A stretch of 64,000 nt of DNA from Actinomycetota bacterium (lineage in GTDB: Bacteria; Actinomycetota; CADDZG01; WHSQ01): positions 295,859 to 359,858 of the forward strand of contig JAUJNI010000001.1 of the NCBI GenBank assembly GCA_030446465.1. The letters are read 5' to 3'. Both the position numbers and the translations under genes were made by a program. Positions 52,512-61,553 of this stretch are shown piece after piece (the stretch's first letter is position 1; every line of letters starts with the position of its first letter). The notes under the pieces are model-generated. The model was given only the letters and a program-made list of their open reading frames with translations. It made no database searches and was not told the origin of the DNA.

Positions 52512-54248
52512 TTGCCTAAGCGCGTCTTGGTGATTGTCGCCGTCGCATTGGTCATTGCGGCGGGTGGCGCGTATGCCTTGAGATCGAATGAGGAGGCCGC
52601 CGCGGTCGGCATGCCGGCGAACGCTCCCACCGAGGATGCGATGGCGCAGGACATCGGCACTCAGATCATGGAGCACCTCCACAGAGGGCACGTGCCGGAG
52701 CGCTCGGGCGACATCATGCTCGTGCCGAAGCCCTACAGCTACCTCATCGGGGAATGGGACCTCACGACCCTGGGGACCGACACGCCCGAGGTTGCGACGT
52801 CGCACCCGAACCCCTGGAACTACCTGGCGCGCGTGCCGATCATCGTCTACGGGCCCCGGTACGCGCCGGCGGGGAAGGTGGTCGAGCGTCCTGTCGACAT
52901 CTCGGCTCTTGCTCCAACCTATGCCGAGCTGCTGGGGATGGACGACTTCGACGTCGACGGTGAACCACTCCCGGAGATCAAGGGCCGCGGCAAGACGCCG
53001 AAGCTCATCTTCACGGTGGTGATCGACGGCGGAGGATGGAACGCGCTGCAGGAGCACCCCGAGCAGTGGCCCTTCATCGACAGCCTGAGACAGCAGGGCA
53101 CTACCTATGTCAACGCGACGATCGGCTCGGCCCCCTCGATCACAGGCGCCCTTCACGCGACCTTTGGGACCGGCGACTACCCGATCAACCACGGGATCCC
53201 CGGCAACCAGATGCGCGATCCGGAGGGCGCCAACGTGGACACGTGGTTGCAGAACGCCGATCCGCGTTTCCTCGAGGCGCCGACCGTCTCCGAGCTGTGG
53301 GACGAGCAGAACGGCAACAAGCCGATCGTGGCGACGGTGAGCTACGAGGGGTGGCACCTGGGGATGATCGGACACGGCGCCCAGCGGGACGGGGGTGACA
53401 AGGACATCGCTGTGCTGTGGGAGGCGGAAGAGAACGAGTGGTGGACCAACGAGAGTTACTACGAGCTGCCGAGCTACCTGCAGGAGACCGATCTCGACCG
53501 GCTCGAGCGCTACGAGGCCAAGCTCGATCCGCGCGACGGGCTCAAGGACGGCACCTGGTTCGGGCACACCCTCGAGGTCCTTCAAGAGGATCTCGTGAGG
53601 CCCGGCACTCCGGCGTTTGTGAAGTTCACGGGCGACGAGGTTCTCGAGGTCATCGAGCACGAGCCGTTTGGCAAGGACGACCTCACCGACCTGCTGTGGA
53701 TCGAGATGAAGATGCCCGACTACGCGGGCCATGCCTGGAACGTCACCGAGCCCGAGGAGGGAGACGTCATCTTCGAGACGGACCGGCAGATCGCCCGCTA
53801 CAAGAAGGCGCTGGACGACAAGCTCGGCAAGGGCAACTACCTGTTGGTGATCAGCGCAGACCACGGGCAGCAGCCGCTGCCGGAGCTCTTCGGCGGCTGG
53901 CGCATCAACAACAAGGAGCTCGAGCGCGACATCGTCGACCAGTTCGGCATCGACATCCTCGAGAAGGCAACCCCCGTGGACATCTACCTGGAGCGGGAGG
54001 TGCTGGACAAAGAGGGCATCGGCCTCGACGAGGTCGCCCGCTACCTCGGCACCTACACCATCGGTGACAACATTCCGGACGGCGCCCCGGGGGCCGACAG
54101 GGTGCCCGACGCTCGCCTCGACGAGCTGCTGTTCGCGGGAGCCTTCTCGACCGACTACCTCCAGGCCCTCTCTCCCGAGAAGATCGCTGGGTTCGGAGAC
54201 GGCATCTACCCAGAGGGCGATCTCACCATCGGCGACGAGGGCGAATAG
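52512..54248 (+). CDS. Circularly permuted alkaline-phosphatase-superfamily phosphodiesterase, membrane-anchored
   Basis: A 578-residue protein with an N-terminal signal anchor (residues 4-23). Residues ~50-150 carry VPERSGDIMLVPKPYSYL, SHPNPWNYLARVPIIVYGP (metal His98) and ISALAPTYAELLGM, which in ordinary members end the catalytic domain. The usual beginning follows: FTVVIDGGGWN (metal Asp172), the nucleophile Thr in APSITGALHATFGTG, then MKMPDYAGHAWN (Asp, His), and ISADHGQQP (Asp, His). All metal and nucleophile residues appear present. It has no cysteine. TTG 52512 is the start because GGAGG lies eight bases upstream. Substrate unknown; it probably acts outside the membrane. Confidence 0.78.
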   Translation: MPKRVLVIVAVALVIAAGGAYALRSNEEAAAVGMPANAPTEDAMAQDIGTQIMEHLHRGHVPERSGDIMLVPKPYSYLIGEWDLTTLGTDTPEVATSHPNPWNYLARVPIIVYGPRYAPAGKVVERPVDISALAPTYAELLGMDDFDVDGEPLPEIKGRGKTPKLIFTVVIDGGGWNALQEHPEQWPFIDSLRQQGTTYVNATIGSAPSITGALHATFGTGDYPINHGIPGNQMRDPEGANVDTWLQNADPRFLEAPTVSELWDEQNGNKPIVATVSYEGWHLGMIGHGAQRDGGDKDIAVLWEAEENEWWTNESYYELPSYLQETDLDRLERYEAKLDPRDGLKDGTWFGHTLEVLQEDLVRPGTPAFVKFTGDEVLEVIEHEPFGKDDLTDLLWIEMKMPDYAGHAWNVTEPEEGDVIFETDRQIARYKKALDDKLGKGNYLLVISADHGQQPLPELFGGWRINNKELERDIVDQFGIDILEKATPVDIYLEREVLDKEGIGLDEVARYLGTYTIGDNIPDGAPGADRVPDARLDELLFAGAFSTDYLQALSPEKIAGFGDGIYPEGDLTIGDEGE

Positions 54249-54260
54249 GGTCGCTCGACG

Positions 54261-55550
54261 ATGATCAAGCGGGGGCTGAACCTCATCTTCACGCGCAGGG
54301 ACTTCGGGCTCCTCATGGGGGCTCAGTTCTTGGCGCAGGCGGGGGACGGCATCGTGCAGACGGCTCTCGCCAAATTCATCGTGTACGGGGGCCAGAAGGG
54401 GTTCGATCTGGAGGCCGCCAGATCGCCAGACGAGTTGCTGCGCATCGCCCTCTACCTGTTCGTGCCGTACACGATCCTGAGCCCGTTCCTTGGGGTCGTG
54501 ATTGACCGCTGGGACCGGCGCAGGCTCCTCTTTCTCGCCAACGGCTTGCGTGCTGTAGTGGTGCTGCTCATCGGGTTCGTGGGCGTGGGTGGGGTGCCGG
54601 ACGCCGCGTTGTTCCTCGCGTTCCTGCTGACCCTCACGTCCACTCGCATAGTGCTCGCGACCAAATCCGCCGCACTTCCCGCGACCCTGGACGGGTCCTC
54701 CTTGGTCGAGGCCAATGCGGTGTCCCAGCTCGGCGGGGCCCTGTTTCAGCTCGGGGGGGCCGGGGTGGCGTTCGTGGCGGCCAGCCTGCTTCCGGTCGGT
54801 CCCATCGTCATAGCCGGAGCCCTTGTCTACGCCGCCGGAGCGGTGCTCGCCCTGCTCATGAAGCACGCCGGAGAGGTGCGGGTTCGCTCAACTCTGGGCG
54901 CGGAGATGGCTCGAGTCGTGCGCAACATTGGCGAGGGGGTGCGTGAGGTGGCGCGCACCCCGAAGGCAGGGGCCGCCATCTCGACCTACTTCTGGCTGCG
55001 TCTGCTGTGGAGCTTTTCGCTCGTGGGCATCGGGTTTGTGGCGCGCGAGCTGATGGGGGACAACGATTTAGCGATTGTCGCCTTGACAGGGGGCGCAGGA
55101 GCGGCAGGGGCGGTCCTTGGCTTCCTGTTGGCGCGCCGCCTGCTCGATCGGTTCAGGTCGACGGCGAATGTTGTCTTGGGCGCGTCCGTGATCGCTGGTG
55201 GGGCTGTGGCGGTGCTGGGGGCGCTGGAGCTCAAGGCGAGCATTGCCCTCCTGGCCTTCTTCCTCGGACTGGGGTTCTTTCTCGCCAAGATCTCACTCGA
55301 CACGATGGTTCAGGAGGCTCTCGGGGACGACTTCAGGGGCCGGGCTTTCTCGCTCTACGACATCGCCTACAACCTGGCGTGGGTGGTTGCCGCAGCCGCC
55401 TTGAAGCTGACCTATTCGCCCGGAGCCCTGGGATGGTTGATCGCGGGTATGGGGGTCGTGTTCCTCGTCGGAGTTGCGGGGATCGCAGCATGGTTCAGGC
55501 GCGCGGGCCTGCTGGCTCCTCGAGTACCTAGTGTCGCTGCGTCCGGTTAG
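54261..55550 (+). CDS. MFS transporter
   Basis: A 429-residue transporter with 12 membrane segments of the MFS_3 type (enterobactin/macrolide exporter-like). The loop 2-3 motif is FLGVVIDRWDRRRLLFLANG, and the second half has ALGDDFRGRAFSLYDIAYNL, a typical MFS loop 8-9 equivalent. It lies 12 bases after the phosphatase-like gene and overlaps the start of the next one by 20 bases. It may import or export the product or substrate of the two hydrolases; this is inference. Confidence 0.88.
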   Translation: MIKRGLNLIFTRRDFGLLMGAQFLAQAGDGIVQTALAKFIVYGGQKGFDLEAARSPDELLRIALYLFVPYTILSPFLGVVIDRWDRRRLLFLANGLRAVVVLLIGFVGVGGVPDAALFLAFLLTLTSTRIVLATKSAALPATLDGSSLVEANAVSQLGGALFQLGGAGVAFVAASLLPVGPIVIAGALVYAAGAVLALLMKHAGEVRVRSTLGAEMARVVRNIGEGVREVARTPKAGAAISTYFWLRLLWSFSLVGIGFVARELMGDNDLAIVALTGGAGAAGAVLGFLLARRLLDRFRSTANVVLGASVIAGGAVAVLGALELKASIALLAFFLGLGFFLAKISLDTMVQEALGDDFRGRAFSLYDIAYNLAWVVAAAALKLTYSPGALGWLIAGMGVVFLVGVAGIAAWFRRAGLLAPRVPSVAASG

Positions 55551-57189
55551 CCGCAGGGCCGTTGCAGGGATCCTGGCTGCAGTCGCGGCGACGACCGCGG
55601 TCGCCTGCGACTCCTCAGGTCCTCAGCCGGCTCAGCGCTCCTCCACGCCGCCCCAACCGGTCCCCTCCTTCGAGAAGCAGGCGTGCGGTATCCGGCGCGC
55701 CTACCTCAGACGCACCGTGCACGGCTACTTCGGGCCGCGCTCGGGGCAGATAGCGATCCTTCCCGACCAGCCGGCCTATATGGCCTCGGGTGCAGGGGGC
55801 TGGAGCCATTCAGGTCCGTGGCCCTATCTGCAGGACATCCCACTCGTCTTCTATGGACCGGGGATCATCAAGAGCCACCCAGAGGTCGATCGACCCGTCA
55901 CCATGGCGGACGTGGCACCCACGCTGGCGAGGCTCATGGGGAACGAGGCGTTCAAGCCGGAGGACGGCCAGGTGCTTGATGAGGTAATCGCCTCGGGGGG
56001 ACGACGAGTATCTAAGAGCCCGAAGCTGATCCTGACGGTCGTGTGGGACGGCGGCGGGTGGAACATGCTCGACCTGCGGGACGACTCGTGGCCGAACCTC
56101 GAGCGCCTCATGGCGAAGGGGGTCAGCTACACGAACGCCACCGACGGCTCCAACCCATCGGTTACTCCCGCGGTGCACACCACGCTCGGCACGGGGGAGT
56201 GGCCGTGGAAGCATGGGATCACCGGGGTGCCGATGCGAGACGAGAGCGGAGAGGTGGTCGATTCGTTCCTGAAGGGGGAGTCCTCGCATTTCATCCAGGT
56301 ACCGGCGCTCGCCGAGCAGTGGGACGAGGCAAACGACAACAGAGCTCTGATCGGGATGGTCGGCTACGAACCGTGGCACCTCGGCATGATCGGCAAGGGG
56401 GCCGAGCGACCCGGGGGCGACAGAGACCACGCTGGGTGGCTCGACATCGACACCAACGAATGGATCACCAACCCGGACTACTACGAGCTCCCAACCGCCC
56501 TTCCGGAAGCGCCCGGACTCGAGCAGAACCTGCAGGAGCTCGATGCGGCCGACGGCCAGGTGGACGGCGCGTGGCGAGACAAGGCGATTCTGGACGATCC
56601 CACACGGCTCGAAGAGACCCCTGCCTGGATTCGCTATCACACCCGCGGGATGCTCGACATGATCGAGCAGGAGGGTTACGGGCAGGACCGCATAACGGAT
56701 CTCGTCTTCACCAATTACAAGCAGATCGACCGTGTCGGTCACTACTTCAACATGGTGTCCCCGCTCGTCGATGACGCGCTCGTCACCACCGACGAGATGC
56801 TGAAGGTCATCACTGACGGCCTCGACCAGGAGGTCGGCAAGGGCGAGTGGGTCCTCGTCGTCACCGCCGACCACGGACAGCAGCCCGACGCGGAAGCTAT
56901 CGATGGGTACGGGATCAGCCCCCGCGAGATCGAGGCCGACATACGAGCCGAGTTCGGCGACGTCGTCCGGGCCGTGTGGCCCACCGAAGTGTTCCTGCTG
57001 GAGGACGCCATGGAGCAGGAGGGAGTGACCGTGGATGAGATCGCACGCTTCCTCGGCGACTATCGCCTCGAGGACAACACCACAGATGACACCGTCCTCG
57101 AGTCCGGCGCAGGTGTGTTCGAACCGGCCGACAAGCTGTTCGACATGGTGATACCCGCCGAGATGCTCGAAACGGTCCGGTGCTCATAG
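55531..57189 (+). CDS. Circularly permuted alkaline-phosphatase-superfamily phosphodiesterase, lipoprotein
   Basis: A 552-residue protein starting at GTG 55531, which gives the lipoprotein signal ILAAVAATTAVAC (lipid Cys26). Residues 52-145 hold SGQIAILPDQPAYM, SHSGPWPYLQDIPLVFYGPG (His93) and MADVAPTLARLMGN, normally the last part of the domain. Next comes VVWDGGGWN (Asp173), the nucleophile in NPSVTPAVHTTLGTG (Thr212), QIDRVGHYFNMVSP, and VTADHGQQP. Only two other cysteines occur, Cys52 and Cys551, one at each end of the domain. Likely an exported phosphodiesterase; substrate unknown. The start lies inside the MFS gene. Confidence 0.8.
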   Translation: MSLRPVSRRAVAGILAAVAATTAVACDSSGPQPAQRSSTPPQPVPSFEKQACGIRRAYLRRTVHGYFGPRSGQIAILPDQPAYMASGAGGWSHSGPWPYLQDIPLVFYGPGIIKSHPEVDRPVTMADVAPTLARLMGNEAFKPEDGQVLDEVIASGGRRVSKSPKLILTVVWDGGGWNMLDLRDDSWPNLERLMAKGVSYTNATDGSNPSVTPAVHTTLGTGEWPWKHGITGVPMRDESGEVVDSFLKGESSHFIQVPALAEQWDEANDNRALIGMVGYEPWHLGMIGKGAERPGGDRDHAGWLDIDTNEWITNPDYYELPTALPEAPGLEQNLQELDAADGQVDGAWRDKAILDDPTRLEETPAWIRYHTRGMLDMIEQEGYGQDRITDLVFTNYKQIDRVGHYFNMVSPLVDDALVTTDEMLKVITDGLDQEVGKGEWVLVVTADHGQQPDAEAIDGYGISPREIEADIRAEFGDVVRAVWPTEVFLLEDAMEQEGVTVDEIARFLGDYRLEDNTTDDTVLESGAGVFEPADKLFDMVIPAEMLETVRCS

Positions 57190-57211
57190 AAGTGGATAGG
57201 ATTCCCGGCCG

Positions 57212-59308
57212 ATGAGCTCCACAACGCTTACCCAACGCGCCGCTGCGGAGCCAGAAGAGCCGCCCCGTAACAGCGCAATCGACCGAGTTCTGGGGCACCC
57301 GCTGGCGTTCCTTGCGACGGCGGGGATCCTTCTTGCGCTGTTCGGCGGCACCTTCATTCTGAATCCCGATCGAGTGGCACCGACCAAGGACCCGGCCTAC
57401 TACACCTGGAAGACCGAGGCCCTCATGACCGAGACGCCGGGGGCGGTGCTCGAGATCAAGGGGCCGTTCGATTTCTTCAGCTCCGGATACAGGGTTGCGG
57501 CGCCGGTGACGGGGGCCTTGCTGCGCCACCTCCCCGGAGTTTCGGAGCTTCATTCCACCGCCGTGCTGATGGTGACGCTTCCGGTCGCGACCGCTCTGCT
57601 GCTGGCGGCGTTTGCCTACAGAGAGCGAAGAGACCCACTGTTGTGGCATTCCGTTGCCTTCTTTTCCGCAAGCCTCTTTCTGACGCCTCCTTTCGTCGGG
57701 TACCTCGACAACGTCTTCTGCCTCTTCTTTCTGGCCGCGGCCCTGCTATTCATCAGGGGGACCCGGGAATCGTGGCCTGCTCGGATCGGCTTTGGGTTGT
57801 TCCTGCTCGGGGCGGGGCTCACGCACCCGACGACACTCGTGGTCTTCGGTGTGGTCCTCGGTCTGATGGCCGGGGTGCGACTTGTGTGGCGCCGGTTCGA
57901 TTTCACGTCGGTCATCCGCGACGAGGGACCGATGCTGGGCGCGGCTTTGGTGGCCGCCATCGTCACTTTTCTGATCTGGAAGGTCGGTGTCTGGGGGCCT
58001 TCGGCGCCCCTCGCCGACGCGGCCCTCGCCCCTCCCTACACGAGCGACTTCTTCGTGGATCGCCTGATCCTGTGGGTCAAGGCGATGAGGCCGCTTCCGT
58101 TGGTGGCCCCCGAGGGCCTGCTCAACAACCTGACCGCGCTGAACGGACCTTTGCTCGTGATTGGGGCCGCCGGGCTCCTCGCCGCGTGGAAGCGCTGGGT
58201 CGACGATGACCTCGGACGCGTCTCGATCCTGTGGCTGGCACCGCTCGCCGGCGTCTTCGGCTTCATCATCGGCAAGAGCTACCCCTACTACCGCTTCTTC
58301 AACACCACGCTAGCGTGGGTGCTGCTGATCGGACTCGGCGCCTACTTCGTGGCCCGCTGGCTCATCGACAAATCAAAAGCGGGAGGCGTCGCAGTGGTGG
58401 CGCTCGCCGGCGTGTTCTTGCTCGCTGGGGTTATCGCCGTCAACTTCAAGACGGGCTTCGAGTTGACCGCGTGGAACAAGGCGAGCGGCGGCTGGCTGAA
58501 CGACCAGACTAGAGCGGACCTCGATGCGCTTCACGCGCAACTGGAATCGGTGGGACAAGAAGACCGCCCCGTCATCTTCGTGATTGATCAGGACGATCAC
58601 TCGCCGCAGGTCTACGGCTACACCAAGCTGTCCGGCAACACGTCGCGCTATGGCCTGCCAGACGAGCAGATCGACCGGGGCCATGTCTTCCTGGGGGCCC
58701 TTCAGGACTTCCTGGCCGACAAGCCGACCTCCGCCGGCGAGGCCATCTATGACGAGCTCTCGGCAGAGACCCTGCGCGACTCGCGCCAGGGTATCGAGGC
58801 GGCCGACGGCCAAGACCCCATCGTGGTGGTGGCAAGCGTCTTCAACACCACGGGTGCCAACGTCGAGGCTTCCTCCGGGGAGGGGGGTGTCTCTGCCGGC
58901 ACGCCGGAAGGCGACGTGTGGGCGCTCCACGACGGCGGCCTCACCGACCTTGCCACCGGCGAACGAATGGAGGTCTTGGAGAATCTGCGATTGGAAACCG
59001 GCGGCCTCTCTGGCCCCCTCCACCTGTTGAGGGTGCTACTGGGGATGGCACTACTGCTACTCCCCGGCGTGCTCGCCTATAGGTGGTTCCTACCGGACGG
59101 CGGCCTGGCGGAGGCCCTGGGCTTGGTCCCCGCCCTGGCTCTCATCATGCTGTCGGTCGTCGGGGTCACGCTGCTGGCGGTTCTGCGGTCGCCTTACTCA
59201 GCGACGCTGGCGCTGATCACTGCGGCGATCGCAGTGGCGATCGGAGCGCTCCTCTTCATCACCGCCACGCGACTCCCTCGTGGAAGCGTCACCTATCCCA
59301 AGAGGTAA
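57212..59308 (+). CDS. Large polytopic membrane protein, glycosyltransferase-C-like
   Basis: A 698-residue protein with about ten N-terminal membrane segments, a soluble domain at about residues 420-590, and three more segments at the end. The first loop has PTKDPAYYTWKTEALMTE, an acidic loop after TM1 as in GT-C enzymes. The soluble part contains VIFVIDQDDHSPQVYGYT. No named family is recognised. It follows the lipoprotein hydrolase gene by 22 bases and ends the run. It has the same overall plan as the protein at 23693, without obvious sequence similarity. Confidence 0.65.
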   Translation: MSSTTLTQRAAAEPEEPPRNSAIDRVLGHPLAFLATAGILLALFGGTFILNPDRVAPTKDPAYYTWKTEALMTETPGAVLEIKGPFDFFSSGYRVAAPVTGALLRHLPGVSELHSTAVLMVTLPVATALLLAAFAYRERRDPLLWHSVAFFSASLFLTPPFVGYLDNVFCLFFLAAALLFIRGTRESWPARIGFGLFLLGAGLTHPTTLVVFGVVLGLMAGVRLVWRRFDFTSVIRDEGPMLGAALVAAIVTFLIWKVGVWGPSAPLADAALAPPYTSDFFVDRLILWVKAMRPLPLVAPEGLLNNLTALNGPLLVIGAAGLLAAWKRWVDDDLGRVSILWLAPLAGVFGFIIGKSYPYYRFFNTTLAWVLLIGLGAYFVARWLIDKSKAGGVAVVALAGVFLLAGVIAVNFKTGFELTAWNKASGGWLNDQTRADLDALHAQLESVGQEDRPVIFVIDQDDHSPQVYGYTKLSGNTSRYGLPDEQIDRGHVFLGALQDFLADKPTSAGEAIYDELSAETLRDSRQGIEAADGQDPIVVVASVFNTTGANVEASSGEGGVSAGTPEGDVWALHDGGLTDLATGERMEVLENLRLETGGLSGPLHLLRVLLGMALLLLPGVLAYRWFLPDGGLAEALGLVPALALIMLSVVGVTLLAVLRSPYSATLALITAAIAVAIGALLFITATRLPRGSVTYPKR

Positions 59309-59420
59309 CAGATGGGTTGTCTTTACCGATCCGGTCGCCCGGGAACTAACCGTCTGGGAACGGCGGTATCTCGCCGGCTAAGAGCACTTCCCGATCAGCC
59401 ACCTCTGGAGGGGTCCCGGC

Positions 59421-59825
59421 ATGAAAACTGAAGTCCGGAGTTACGACACCTCGGAGCGTCGCTTCGTCGACCTGACCGGCGATCTCGAGGCCTTCGTCCC
59501 GGGAGCCGCCCACGGTCTCGCCAGCGTCTTCGTCCCGCATGCGACCGCTGGGGTGGCCATCTTCGAGACAGGCTCGGGAACCGAGGGCGATCTCTCCACC
59601 GTGCTGGATGAGCTCTTGCCCCGTGACCGCAACTACGTTCACAGCCACGGTTCTCCGGGTCACGGCGCCGACCATGTTCTTCCCGCCTTCATCTCGCCTT
59701 CGGTGACCATTCCCGTCGTTGAAGGCAGCCTGCAGCTCGGAAGGTGGCAAAGCGTGGTGCTGGTCGACACCAACCGCGACAACCCCGAGCGCAACGTCCG
59801 CTTCTCATTCCTCGAGGGCAACTAG
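59421..59825 (+). CDS. YjbQ/UPF0047 family protein
   Basis: A 134-residue protein of the UPF0047 family, some of whose members have thiamine-phosphate synthase side activity. The signature is VFVPHATAGVAIFE with conserved His, then YVHSHGSPGHGADHVLPAF, and LGRWQSVVLVDTNRD near the end. Three conserved histidines suit a metal site. The 112-base gap before it has no clear promoter or terminator. Its physiological role is not known. Confidence 0.87.
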   Translation: MKTEVRSYDTSERRFVDLTGDLEAFVPGAAHGLASVFVPHATAGVAIFETGSGTEGDLSTVLDELLPRDRNYVHSHGSPGHGADHVLPAFISPSVTIPVVEGSLQLGRWQSVVLVDTNRDNPERNVRFSFLEGN

Positions 59826-59914
59826 AGCCGGGGGTCCCTCGGGTCTTGGATGCGCTCCGCCCTCCAGTCGATCCTGAACCGGGGCTCCTCTCGTCCGCTC
59901 CGCTGGCAGGACCG

Positions 59915-60065
59915 AACCGGTGTAAATCCGGCCCGGCCCCTCGTGTCAGTCCTACGGGGCGGCCCGGGCCCAACCTGTAAACCGGCCCGGCCCCCACTCA
60001 GTCCAACGGGTCCGGGGGGGCGAACCTTTGGACCGGCCGCCCAGTCAGTCCTACGGGCCCGGCCC
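59915..60065. repeat. Three GC-rich imperfect tandem repeats of 57 and 51 bases
   Basis: Units start at 59915, 59972 and 60023 with AACC. Each then has a purine/T-rich bit, CCGGCCCGGCCC (or a variant) and CAGTCCTACGG or CAGTCCAACGG. Spacing of 57 and 51 is a multiple of three. The stop codon of the DUF222 gene (60051-60053) falls inside the third unit. The rest of 59826-60050 has no gene. Confidence 0.7.
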
Positions 60066-61399
60066 CGCCTCGTCACCATCAGACTCGGCCCCTGGCTTCG
60101 GAAGCGGGGGCCAGCGCAGGAGGTCGTCGCTCTGGAGCAAGACGTGAACGGCGATGTCTCGGTCCATGGTGTCGCCGTTCCAGCGCGGCATGGTCTCTGC
60201 ATCGATGGCCATGCCTGCTGCCCGGTGGCGCTCGACCAGAGCGGGGCCCTTCGGGGTGGCCTGCGTGGGTTCTCGGATGGGGACGCCGTCGGGCCGTCTA
60301 AAGACCAGCACTCCGTTTTCCCTGGCGACCCCAAAGCCGCCCTCATGGACCAGACGATGATGGTGCCAGCACAGCACCACGAGGTTCTCGATGCTGTTGT
60401 CTCCGTGGCGGACGACCCAGCGGAAGTGGTGGCGCTCGGTCAAGCAGGTGCGCCTGCACCCGGGGAACTGGCAGTGGCGGTCGCGGGCCTTGAGCGCACG
60501 GTCGATGCGGGCAGGGATGGTTCTGGTCTTGTTTCCGACGTTGAGCGGCTCGCCGTCTCTTTCTATGACCGGGGTGACGCTTGCGTCACAGGCGAGCCGG
60601 CGAAGCGTCTCGGGATGAAGCCCAGGTCCTTCGTGCAGCTCAGCTACGCCCTGCTCGCCTTGGAGGGTCGCGATGTCGGCGTGGAGCAGGATGTGGTAGC
60701 GGTCTGCTCCCTGTCTCGCCTTGGGGTCGTTAGCCAAGGCGGTCTCGGCCATGGCCACCAGCGCATCGGCGGTCCTTGTCTCATAGGAGGGACGCTCCTC
60801 GCCCTTGTCGCATTCACGCAGCGCCTTTTCTGTCACTTCGAGGGCCTTGGTCACCAGCGCCGTCCTCGGGGCACAGCCGGGCCCTCAGATACCAACCGTC
60901 CTCGTCATAGCCGGAGCGGCAATAGCGAGATGCGTGGCGCTGGTTGATTACCTCTAGCTCGGCCCCCCTGAGCACGTCCGTAGTCCCTGACCATGCCCTC
61001 TGTGTCCTGGGGGCTCGCCTGGCTGGCGATCGCCACCAGGTCGGCCTCGTTGTGTTCGGTGGCGATCTTTGAGATGGCGGCCGCCTTGGAGAAGCTCAGC
61101 TCCCCACAACCCAACGCGTCCTTGATCTGGGGGCGCTGTGCCAGGGCCCTCGCCACGCGGACCTGCTCGGTGGCGGCCCTGGGTGAGCTCCCGCTGGTGG
61201 CGCTCAGCCACGCGGCACAGCTCGAGTAGCCCCAGTGGGCCCAGCCTCTTGCCCGATCGAAGCGCTCGACCAAGCCGAGCAGCTGGCCCATGGCTATGTT
61301 GATGTGCCCTGCGAGCTGCCTGATGTCGTCCTCGAGGGCCTTGAGGCTTGCGGGGTCGAGGCGCTCCTTATCGCTACAGGAGCTGCACGACTCGGCCAT
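60051..61399 (-). pseudogene. DUF222/HNH endonuclease gene (13E12-like) with two frameshifts
   Basis: Three overlapping frames together encode one DUF222-HNH protein of about 450 residues. The first (ATG 61399) gives the DUF222 helices, LVERFDRARGWAHWGYSSCA to MVRDYGR. The frame shifts near 60975, and a second frame reads ELEVINQRHASRYCRSGYDE to RARLCPEDGA. It shifts again near 60855, where a GC pair seems lost, and the third gives LVTKALEVTEKALRE to the HNH motif: CQFPGCRRTCLTERHHFRW, NLVVLCWHHHRLVH. Such genes are phage-like or mobile-associated and often SOS-regulated. As it stands only truncated proteins can be made. Confidence 0.8.
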
Positions 61400-61417
61400 C
61401 TCCGGCTTTCTGCATTG

Positions 61418-61438
61418 TCGAACATGTGTTCGATTATA
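61418..61438 (-). promoter_or_regulatory. LexA (SOS) box overlapping the -10 of the DUF222/HNH gene
   Basis: TCGAAC-ATGT-GTTCGA at 61418-61433 is a perfect match to the actinobacterial LexA box TCGAAC-N4-GTTCGA. A perfect TATAAT on the minus strand (61438-61433) overlaps its edge by one base. The box lies 19-34 bases before ATG 61399. LexA bound there would occlude the promoter. Only -35-like sequence is weak. Confidence 0.85.
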
Positions 61439-61455
61439 GAGAGGGCCTGAGACAC

Positions 61456-61481
61456 GAAACTGTGGCACAGGCCACAGTTTC
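61456..61481. repeat. 26-base inverted repeat between the DUF222 promoter and the lysozyme gene
   Basis: Arms GAAACTGTGGC and GCCACAGTTTC pair perfectly around ACAG. The hairpin lacks a T-run on the side needed for termination on either strand (CAAAAAA follows on plus). It could be an operator or a recombination or transposon-end remnant. Confidence 0.55.
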
Positions 61482-61553
61482 AAAAAAGTAGACAACTTTC
61501 TTGAACAATCACAGCATGGATGGCAAGCCCCCACACGACGAAGACGTTGGTCC

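Noticed and set aside
52446-54866. An 806-codon open frame on the minus strand
   Set aside because: It is the antisense of the phosphatase-like and MFS genes, with the arginine/valine-rich composition of GC-rich shadow frames and no recognisable motif.
59915-60065. A CRISPR array
   Set aside because: The repeats are imperfect, adjacent and without unique spacers of regular size; no cas gene is near.
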